Positions 4,519 to 9,915 of a DNA stretch of 9,915 nucleotides are shown here, in pieces. The position numbers and the translations under genes were made by a program. Origin of the DNA: an uncultured Sphingobium sp. (GTDB lineage Bacteria > Pseudomonadota > Alphaproteobacteria > Sphingomonadales > Sphingomonadaceae); NCBI GenBank assembly GCA_913773715.1, contig CAJYHD010000381.1, forward strand, positions 1 to 9,915, given 5' to 3'. Positions within the stretch are counted from its first letter, which is position 1, and every line of letters starts with the position of its first letter. The notes below the pieces were generated by a model. The model ran no database searches and had not been told where the DNA came from. It was given only the letters and a program-made list of their open reading frames with translations.

Positions 4519-6950
4519 GCGATTTTCTCCTCGAACTGCGTTGCGAGGAAATCCCCGCGCGCATGCAATTGAAGGCGTCCGAAGACCTCGCCCGTCTCTT
4601 CACCGAAGAACTTGCTAAGGCTGGCCTCACCCCCGCCGCAATCGAAAGCTTCGTCACGCCCCGCCGCTTGGCCCTCATCGCACGTGACCTGCCGCTCGAA
4701 ACGCAGGCGGTGAGCGAGGAGCATAAAGGCCCGCGCACGTCCGCGCCGCCCCAGGCACTCGAAGGCTTCCTGCGCAAGACCGGGCTGACCCAGGATCAGC
4801 TGGAAGATCGCGACGGCGTTTGGTTCGCGGTCGTTAGCAAGCCCGGCCGCGCCACTGCCGACGTGCTGGCGCAGGCGATCCCCGCCATCATCCGCGCCTT
4901 CCCGTGGCCCAAATCGATGCGTTGGGGCGCACCGAGCCAGACGACCGAGAGCCTGCGCTGGGTGCGCCCGCTTCAGGGCATCGTCGCGATCCTCGGCGAA
5001 GACCTGGTCGATGTGGAGGTCGAAGGACTGCGCTCAGGCTACGCCACCCTCGGCCACCGCTTCCATCATTCCGGCGAGATCACGATCGGCGGCGCGCACG
5101 ACTATGTCGAAAAGCTGCGCGCCTGCCACGTCCTCGCCAGCCATCATGAGCGCCAGGCGATCATCGCGGAGAGGGCGGCAGAGGCCGCTGCCGCCAAGGG
5201 CTATACCGTCATCGAGGACAAGGGCCTCGTCGCGGAAAATGCGGGCCTGACTGAATGGCCAGTGCCGTTGCTCGGCGATTTCGACCCGGCCTTCCTCGAA
5301 GTGCCGCCCGAAGTCATCCAGCTGACGCTCCGCATCAACCAGAAATATTTCGTCCTGCGCGACGGTGCGGGCAAGTTGGCGCCTGCCTTCATCTGCACCG
5401 CCAATATCGAAGCGAAGGACGGCGGCGCGGCGATCGTCGCCGGCAACCGCAAGGTCCTCGCCGCCCGCCTCTCCGACGCCCGCTTCTTCTGGGAGCAGGA
5501 CCGCAAGACGCGGTTGGAAGATCACGCGAAGAAGCTGGAACGCATCACTTTCCACGAGAAACTGGGCACCATCGCCGACAAGGTTGACCGCGTCGCCAAG
5601 CTGGCGCGGTGGCTGGTTGAAGAGGGGATTGTCACCGCCAATACGACCGTCACCTCAACTTCAACCGTCACCCCAGCGAAGGCTGGGGTCTCAGGCGACA
5701 GCGCGCCAACGCCTGAGATGTCGTCGGGAGTCACGCGCCTCCCGACGACCTCCGCTGGCATGACGAAGGAAGAGTTGGCCCAACTCGCATATGATGCGGC
5801 GAAGCTCGCCAAAGCCGACCTCGTCACCGAAATGGTCGGCGAGTTCCCCGAGCTTCAGGGCACCATGGGCGGCTACTACGCCCGCGCCGAAGGCCTGCAC
5901 GACGCCGTAGCCGACGCCATCCGCGACCACTACAAGCCCGTCGGCCAAGGCGACGAGGTGCCGACAGCGCCAGTGACGGTGGCGGTGTCGCTAGCGGACA
6001 AGCTGGATACGCTTGGATCTTTCTTCGCCATCGACGAGCGGCCTACCGGATCGAAAGATCCATTTGCTCTTCGACGTGCAGTTATTGGCGTGATCGCCAC
6101 AGTCATTAAAAATGATCTGCGATTTGAGCTACTCAAGCCGCTGTTTCACGCGTGTGCTGACGTTCATTTTCGGCAACAGCGCAGCCCCATTGCTCGCATT
6201 TGGCCCGCCATCGAAGAGTATGAGCGAATTAGCCGAAAGCTTGTTCAAAAGGCTGATTTCGAAGCAATGATAAAGGCAGCAACAGATGCTGCTAATGAAG
6301 ACGCCAATAGGTATGTTCAGGAAGGACTTACCGACAGCCGTATATTATTTGCATTCTTCGCCGACCGCCTCAAGGTCCAGCAAAAGGAAGCCGGCGTCCG
6401 CCACGACCTGATCGACGCGGTGTTTGCGCTTGGCGGGGAGGACGATCTCGTTCGCCTGCTCGCCCGCGTCCATGCGCTTCAGTCCTTCGTCGCGACCGAT
6501 GACGGCGCGAACCTGCTCGCAGGCTACAAGCGCGCTGCGAACATCCTCAAGAAAGAAGCTCCCGACCTCTCCTCTACCCGTCACCCCGGCCTTGAGCCGG
6601 GGTCCCGCTCCTTGAATGAGGCGGATAAAAGCGGGACCCCGGATCAGGTCCCGGGTGACGAGAATGGCCAATCCGAAGAAGCCCTATCCTACACCCCGGA
6701 AAAGGCAGAAGCTGACCTCATCGCAGCGCTCGAAGCGGCGGAACCCCGCGCGGCGCAGGCGGTGGCGGACGAACGGTTCGAGGATGCGATGGCCGCGCTT
6801 GCCACGCTGCGCGCGCCGATCGATGCCTTCTTTGAAACCGTCACGGTCAACGACTCCGATCCGGCCAAGCGCACGGCCCGCCTCGCGCTGCTTGCCCGCG
6901 TTCGCGCCGCCGTCCACAGCGTTGCAGACTTTTCGAAGATTGCGGGGTAA
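4515..6950 (+). CDS. glyS: Glycyl-tRNA synthetase beta subunit, with in-frame insertions
   Basis: Beta subunit of glycyl-tRNA synthetase, needed for tRNA recognition. The ATG at 4515 overlaps the glyQ stop (ATGA) and gives the typical [17 protein letters not shown] start. Family blocks follow: TPRRLAL at 48-54, '[10 protein letters not shown]', '[11 protein letters not shown]', 'FICTANIEA', [15 protein letters not shown] at 435-449, '[12 protein letters not shown]' from about 512, '[27 protein letters not shown]', '[12 protein letters not shown]', and a C-terminal anticodon-binding region ending '[13 protein letters not shown]' and 'VADFSKIAG'. At 811 residues it is about 120 longer than the E. 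coli protein. The excess falls mainly in three places: residues ~385-417 (palindromic element), ~515-614 (low-GC segment, with ~50-60 extra residues compared with my memory of orthologues) and ~689-716 (second palindromic element). Both palindromic elements lie between recognised blocks, probably in surface loops, and no frameshift is seen. I infer it is functional because conserved blocks continue to the end and it is normally essential. Confidence 0.95.
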   Translation: MSDFLLELRCEEIPARMQLKASEDLARLFTEELAKAGLTPAAIESFVTPRRLALIARDLPLETQAVSEEHKGPRTSAPPQALEGFLRKTGLTQDQLEDRDGVWFAVVSKPGRATADVLAQAIPAIIRAFPWPKSMRWGAPSQTTESLRWVRPLQGIVAILGEDLVDVEVEGLRSGYATLGHRFHHSGEITIGGAHDYVEKLRACHVLASHHERQAIIAERAAEAAAAKGYTVIEDKGLVAENAGLTEWPVPLLGDFDPAFLEVPPEVIQLTLRINQKYFVLRDGAGKLAPAFICTANIEAKDGGAAIVAGNRKVLAARLSDARFFWEQDRKTRLEDHAKKLERITFHEKLGTIADKVDRVAKLARWLVEEGIVTANTTVTSTSTVTPAKAGVSGDSAPTPEMSSGVTRLPTTSAGMTKEELAQLAYDAAKLAKADLVTEMVGEFPELQGTMGGYYARAEGLHDAVADAIRDHYKPVGQGDEVPTAPVTVAVSLADKLDTLGSFFAIDERPTGSKDPFALRRAVIGVIATVIKNDLRFELLKPLFHACADVHFRQQRSPIARIWPAIEEYERISRKLVQKADFEAMIKAATDAANEDANRYVQEGLTDSRILFAFFADRLKVQQKEAGVRHDLIDAVFALGGEDDLVRLLARVHALQSFVATDDGANLLAGYKRAANILKKEAPDLSSTRHPGLEPGSRSLNEADKSGTPDQVPGDENGQSEEALSYTPEKAEADLIAALEAAEPRAAQAVADERFEDAMAALATLRAPIDAFFETVTVNDSDPAKRTARLALLARVRAAVHSVADFSKIAG
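5667..5764. repeat. Nested palindromic element inside glyS (element 1)
   Basis: A compact structure of nested inverted repeats lies within the reading frame. It contains CCCCAGC (5671-5677) with GCTGGGG (5682-5688), perfect, loop GAAG. Next comes TCTCAGGCG (5689-5697) with CGCCTGAGA (5710-5718), perfect 9 bp. Then GTCGTCGGGAG (5720-5730) with CTCCCGACGAC (5739-5749), perfect 11 bp. Outer arms 5667-5680 and 5751-5764 match at 11 of 14 positions. A 9-bp direct repeat ACCGTCACC (5646-5654 and 5664-5672) overlaps the left edge. The core CCCCAGCGAAGGCTGGGG matches a repeat I recall as abundant between sphingomonad genes. It is translated as a Thr/Ser/Pro/Ala-rich peptide between 'ARWLVEEGI' and '[19 protein letters not shown]'. 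Confidence 0.8.
6057..6355 (+). other. Low-GC, atypical-codon segment of glyS
   Basis: By hand count, bases 6061-6360 hold 142 G or C of 300 (47%), against about 70% in a sampled glyS line (5461-5520). Codons such as TTA, ATA, CGA, GCA, GCT and AAT cluster here and are scarce on both sides. The change begins within the conserved 'DPFALRR' block (D515) and ends within '[11 protein letters not shown]' near residue 614. Homologous protein sequence at both ends is therefore written in the foreign codon style. The middle ('[13 protein letters not shown]' through 'YVQEGLTDS') has no counterpart I recognise in E. coli GlyS. Likely explanations are homologous recombination with a lower-GC glyS, or a lineage-specific insertion; the sequence alone does not decide. 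Confidence 0.7.
6579..6660. repeat. Long palindromic element inside glyS (element 2)
   Basis: A REP-type double hairpin lies in the coding frame. The main stem is CCGGGGTCCCGC (6597-6608) with GCGGGACCCCGG (6631-6642), a perfect 12 bp around a 22-base AT-richer centre. Outer arms 6579-6589 and 6650-6660 (CGTCACCC...GGGTGACG) pair at 10 of 11 positions. Between outer and main arms are small side hairpins: CCCCGGC (6584-6590) with GCCGGGG (6596-6602) on the left, and a 6-of-7 match (6636-6642 with 6650-6656) on the right. From memory this CGTCACCCCGG...CCGGGGTCCCGC pattern is a common intergenic repeat of sphingomonads and relatives. Here it encodes about 28 residues, 689-716, including '[19 protein letters not shown]'. 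It falls between the '[12 protein letters not shown]' block and the C-terminal anticodon-binding region. Confidence 0.85.
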
Positions 6951-6984
6951 AGCAACATAATGAGCGAATAAGCGGGAAATGTGC

Positions 6985-7019
6985 GAAGTTAGGACGAGGT
7001 ACCGCCTCTTCCCAACTTC
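6985..7019 (+). terminator. Strong hairpin after glyS, possible terminator
   Basis: Arms 6985-6999 (GAAGTTAGGACGAGG) and 7005-7019 (CCTCTTCCCAACTTC) pair at 13 of 15 positions around a five-base loop. It lies 35 bases past the glyS stop codon. No T-tract follows, so it may act as an RNA 3'-end stabiliser or a weak terminator rather than a canonical intrinsic terminator. It separates glyQS from ppdK. Confidence 0.5.
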
Positions 7020-7041
7020 CCTAAACCCGGAAATAATGCTG

Positions 7042-7047
7042 TAATAT
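7042..7047 (+). promoter_or_regulatory. Possible -10 box for ppdK
   Basis: TAATAT at 7042-7047 lies in a locally AT-rich stretch after the glyS hairpin and 47 bases before the ppdK ATG. It resembles a sigma-70 -10 element, but no good -35 is seen 16-18 bases upstream. A separate ppdK promoter is plausible because the 144-bp gap holds the hairpin. This is a weak call. Confidence 0.3.
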
Positions 7048-7094
7048 TGCAGCGCACAAATTCTTCATCGGCAATCAGTGCAGGGAGCGCCGGA

Positions 7095-9788
7095 ATGATC
7101 GAGACTAAAGACGCGACGACCACGAACACCCGCTACGTCTATCGCTTCGGCGGCGGTGTGAATGACGGGGGGCAGGGTGACAAGAACCTCCTGGGCGGCA
7201 AGGGCGCCAACCTCGACGGCATGGCATCGATCGGCCTGCCGGTGCCTCCGGGTTTCACCATCACCACCGAAATGTGCACCCGCTATTACACGGACGGCGG
7301 CGTGTTCCCCGAAAGCCTGAAGGCAGACGTCGCCAACGGCATCGCGCATATCGAAGGCATTACTGGTAAGCAATTCGGTGACAAGGCCGATCCGCTGCTC
7401 GTATCCGTCCGCTCGGGCGCGCGCATTTCGATGCCTGGCATGATGGACACCGTCCTCAACCTCGGCCTCAATGACGAAACCGTGCTGGGCCTTGCCGCAG
7501 CGTCGGGCGACGAGCGTTTCGCCTGGGACAGCTATCGTCGCTTCATTCAGATGTATTCCGACGTGGTGCTCGAACTCGACCATGGCGCGTTCGAGGAAGC
7601 GCTGGAAATCGCCAACGAAGATCAGGGCTATAGCCTCGACACCGAAATGACGGCGGACGATTGGAAGGGTCTCGTCACCGAATATAAGGCGCTCGTCCAG
7701 AAGCTCTGGAACAAGCCCTTCCCGCAGGATGTCCATGACCAGCTCTGGGGCGCGATCAGCGCCGTGTTCGGCAGCTGGCAGGCCGACCGCGCCAAGGTCT
7801 ATCGTCGCCTCAATTCCATTCCGCACGACTGGGGCACTGCCGTCAACGTGCAGGCGATGGTGTTCGGCAACATGGGCGATACCTCGGCCACCGGCGTCGC
7901 CTTCACCCGCGACCCCGCGACGGGCGAAAACGCCTATTATGGCGAATATCTCATCAATGCGCAGGGCGAGGACGTCGTCGCCGGCATCCGCACCCCGCAA
8001 TATCTGACGCTCGCAGCGCGTGAACGCGCCGGAGCCAAGCCGCTGTCGATGGAAGAGGCGATGCCGGAAACCTATGCCGAACTGGCGAAGGTCTTCCAGA
8101 TCCTCGAAACCCATTATCGCGACATGCAGGACATCGAGTTCACGGTGCAGCAGGGCAAGCTCTGGATGCTCCAGACGCGCTCTGGCAAGCGCACGGCCAA
8201 GGCCGCGCTCAAGATCGCGGTCGATATGGCGAGCGAAGGCCTGATCACGCAGGAAGAGGCCGTCGCCCGCGTCGATCCCGCTGCGCTCGATCAGCTCCTC
8301 CACCCGACGCTCGATCCCAAGGCGCCCCGTGACGTGCTGACCAAGGGGCTGCCTGCCTCGCCCGGCGCGGCTTCGGGCGCGATCGTGTTCGACGCCGACA
8401 CCGCCGAGCGCCGCAACGAACTGGGCGACGCCGTCATCCTCGTCCGCGTCGAAACATCGCCGGAAGACATTCACGGCATGCACGCGGCCAAGGGCATCCT
8501 CACCGCGCGTGGCGGCATGACCAGCCACGCGGCCGTCGTGGCGCGTGGCATGGGTCGTCCCTGCGTGTCCGGTGCCGGAAGCCTGTCGATCGACAACAAT
8601 GCCAAGACATTGCGCATCGAAGGTCGCACTTTGAAGGAAGGCGACATCCTCACCATCGACGGTTCGACCGGTGAGGTGATGGCGGGTGAAGTGCCGACCG
8701 TTCAGCCTGAGCTGGCGGGCGACTTCGGCACGTTGATGGAGTGGGCTGACAAGGTCCGCCGCCTGAAGGTTCGCGCCAACGCCGAAACGCCGCTCGACTG
8801 CCAGACCGCTCGCGATTTCGGTGCAGAAGGCGTCGGCCTTTGCCGCACCGAGCATATGTTCTTCGACGCGGCTCGCATCACCGCCGTCCGCGAGATGATC
8901 CTCGCCGACACGGAGAAGGGCCGTCGCGCCGCGCTCGACAAGCTGCTGCCCGAGCAGCGGGACGATTTCGCGCAGATCTTCATGGTGATGGCGGGCCTGC
9001 CCGTTACCATCCGCCTGCTCGATCCGCCGCTGCACGAGTTCCTGCCGCATGGCGAAGCGGAGTTCGAGGAGGTGGCAAGGGGTGCAGGCGTCAGCGTCGA
9101 TACGCTCAAGCGTCGCGCCAATGAACTGCATGAATTCAATCCGATGCTCGGCCATCGCGGCTGCCGCCTCGGCGTCACCTATCCCGAAATCTACGAAATG
9201 CAGGCGCGTGCGATCTTCGAGGCCGCGCTCCTCATCAAGCAGCGTTCGGGTGAAGCGCCGATCCCCGAAATCATGATCCCGCTCGTTGCTACCCGCAAGG
9301 AGCTGGAACTGATGAAGGCGATCGTCGATCGCGTCGCGCAGGAAGTCTTCGCCGAGCAGGGCGCTTCGGTCGAATATCTGGTCGGCACGATGATCGAGCT
9401 GCCCCGCGCTGCTCTGAAGGCAGGCGAGATCGCCGAGGTCGGCGAATTCTTCTCCTTCGGCACCAACGATCTTACGCAAACGACGATCGGTATCAGTCGC
9501 GACGATGCAGGCCGCTTCCTGACGCAATATGTGGACAAGGGCATCTTCGCACGCGATCCGTTTGTCAGTATAGATGTCGAAGGCGTCGGTCAGTTGATCG
9601 AACTCGCGGCCGAGCGAGGCCGGGCGACCCGTCCCGGCATCAAGCTCGGCATCTGTGGCGAACATGGCGGCGATCCGGCTTCGATCGCTTTCTGCGAGCA
9701 GACGGGTCTCGATTATGTGTCGGCATCGCCCTACCGCGTACCGATCGCTCGCCTGGCCGCTGCTCAGGCGGCGCTCGCGAAGAAATAA
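7095..9788 (+). CDS. ppdK: Pyruvate, phosphate dikinase
   Basis: Cytosolic enzyme (EC 2.7.9.1) interconverting pyruvate + ATP + Pi and PEP + AMP + PPi; in bacteria it can act in gluconeogenesis or in PPi-linked glycolysis. The 897-residue length is typical. The N-terminal ATP-grasp region shows 'YRFGGGVNDG', GGKGANL at 34-40, 'GLPVPPGFTITTE' and SVRSGARISMPGMMDT at 104-119. The swivelling phosphohistidine domain has TARGGMTSHAAVVARGMG with catalytic His478. The C-terminal PEP/pyruvate barrel has GLCRTE at 581-586, FSFGTNDLTQ at 786-795 and GICGEHGGD with catalytic Cys854, ending in 'SPYRVPIARLAAAQAAL'. All expected catalytic residues are present. The ATG at 7095 is preferred to an in-frame TTG at 7047 because GGGAG (7083-7087) lies seven bases before it and family homology starts soon after. 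It is followed by a strong terminator and shows uniform high-GC codon use. Confidence 0.97.
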   Translation: MIETKDATTTNTRYVYRFGGGVNDGGQGDKNLLGGKGANLDGMASIGLPVPPGFTITTEMCTRYYTDGGVFPESLKADVANGIAHIEGITGKQFGDKADPLLVSVRSGARISMPGMMDTVLNLGLNDETVLGLAAASGDERFAWDSYRRFIQMYSDVVLELDHGAFEEALEIANEDQGYSLDTEMTADDWKGLVTEYKALVQKLWNKPFPQDVHDQLWGAISAVFGSWQADRAKVYRRLNSIPHDWGTAVNVQAMVFGNMGDTSATGVAFTRDPATGENAYYGEYLINAQGEDVVAGIRTPQYLTLAARERAGAKPLSMEEAMPETYAELAKVFQILETHYRDMQDIEFTVQQGKLWMLQTRSGKRTAKAALKIAVDMASEGLITQEEAVARVDPAALDQLLHPTLDPKAPRDVLTKGLPASPGAASGAIVFDADTAERRNELGDAVILVRVETSPEDIHGMHAAKGILTARGGMTSHAAVVARGMGRPCVSGAGSLSIDNNAKTLRIEGRTLKEGDILTIDGSTGEVMAGEVPTVQPELAGDFGTLMEWADKVRRLKVRANAETPLDCQTARDFGAEGVGLCRTEHMFFDAARITAVREMILADTEKGRRAALDKLLPEQRDDFAQIFMVMAGLPVTIRLLDPPLHEFLPHGEAEFEEVARGAGVSVDTLKRRANELHEFNPMLGHRGCRLGVTYPEIYEMQARAIFEAALLIKQRSGEAPIPEIMIPLVATRKELELMKAIVDRVAQEVFAEQGASVEYLVGTMIELPRAALKAGEIAEVGEFFSFGTNDLTQTTIGISRDDAGRFLTQYVDKGIFARDPFVSIDVEGVGQLIELAAERGRATRPGIKLGICGEHGGDPASIAFCEQTGLDYVSASPYRVPIARLAAAQAALAKK

Positions 9789-9793
9789 CAGGA

Positions 9794-9825
9794 AAGGGCG
9801 GGGTACAAACCCCGCCCTTCTTCGT
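9794..9825. terminator. Bidirectional intrinsic terminator after ppdK
   Basis: AAGGGCGGGGT (9794-9804) and ACCCCGCCCTT (9809-9819) form a perfect 11-bp stem with an ACAA tetraloop, five bases past the ppdK stop codon. The plus-strand tail is CTTCTTCGTT, moderately T-rich; the minus-strand tail is TTTCCTG. It sits between convergent genes and can plausibly end transcription from both sides. Confidence 0.88.
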
Positions 9826-9839
9826 TCGGCCGCCCAGAC

Positions 9840-9915
9840 TTAGCCCGTCAGGCGGCTGAAGAGGCCCGGCTTCTTTCCGTTACCCAGGTCGATCGCCTGA
9901 CCACGCCAGTCCTCA
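9840..9915 (-). CDS. Unrecognised gene, C-terminal fragment
   Basis: The last 24 codons and TAA stop of a minus-strand gene that enters from the right edge. The visible peptide runs EDWRGQAIDLG, then NGKKPGLFSRLTG. Codon use matches the neighbours, and the frame ends just before the bidirectional terminator, which supports a real gene end. I do not recognise the family. The short basic/hydrophobic tail gives no clear domain. Confidence 0.5.
   Translation of the reverse strand, partial: EDWRGQAIDLGNGKKPGLFSRLTG

Noticed and set aside
5667..6660. CRISPR array or insertion-sequence remnant in glyS
   Set aside because: The inverted repeats are different elements, not regularly spaced direct repeats, and there is no transposase fragment. 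They fit short palindromic elements better.
5640..6662. glyS as a pseudogene
   Set aside because: The reading frame stays open through all three segments and conserved blocks continue to the normal C-terminal VADFSKIAG, so a disrupted gene is not supported.
7065..9665. 866-codon open frame antisense to ppdK
   Set aside because: It lies wholly over a clear PPDK with intact catalytic motifs. Long antisense frames are expected in high-GC genes with strong third-position bias, and the translation shows no recognisable domain.

Overview
The window looks like a core chromosomal segment of an alphaproteobacterium, most probably a sphingomonad (Sphingobium/Sphingomonas/Novosphingobium type). Reasons: high GC with strong GC3 codon bias, the GlyQ/GlyS, L25 and PPDK sequences are of alphaproteobacterial type, and the palindromic repeats (cores CCCCAGC-GAAG-GCTGGGG and CCGGGGTCCCGC, plus a CGTTCGGGCTGAACG unit) resemble repeats I remember as common in sphingomonad genomes. 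The genus is an inference; no rRNA or other marker is present.

Layout. On the minus strand, reading right to left from position 3514: two translationally coupled TraB/GumN-family envelope proteins (3514-2612 and 2615-1728), a 208-bp gap with REP-like repeats, then rplY (ribosomal protein L25/CTC, 1519-878), an intergenic hairpin with a T-rich tail, pth (peptidyl-tRNA hydrolase, 794-225), and the first 48 codons of a probable DUF3391/HD-GYP protein running off the left edge. On the plus strand, diverging from the TraB pair: glyQ (3646-4518) and glyS (4515-6950), overlapping by four bases and encoding both subunits of tetrameric glycyl-tRNA synthetase; then ppdK (7095-9788, pyruvate phosphate dikinase), a strong probably bidirectional terminator, and the last 24 codons of an unrecognised minus-strand gene at the right edge.

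How the genes relate. rplY-pth and glyQS form a translation-related core (5S rRNA-binding protein, recycling of peptidyl-tRNA, glycine charging). PPDK interconverts pyruvate and PEP and links to central carbon metabolism. The TraB pair is envelope-located and metabolically unconnected as far as can be seen.

Most notable observation. glyS is a patchwork. It encodes 811 residues against roughly 690 in the well-known orthologues. The excess is carried largely by three in-frame segments: a ~98-bp nested palindromic element (5667-5764), an AT-richer ~300-bp stretch of foreign-looking codon use (about 6057-6355, 47% GC), and an 82-bp long palindromic element (6579-6660). All keep the frame open. 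The two palindromic elements look like intergenic-type repeats captured as peptide in an essential gene, comparable in principle to Rickettsia palindromic elements. No phage, IS element, CRISPR array, tRNA or rRNA gene was seen.
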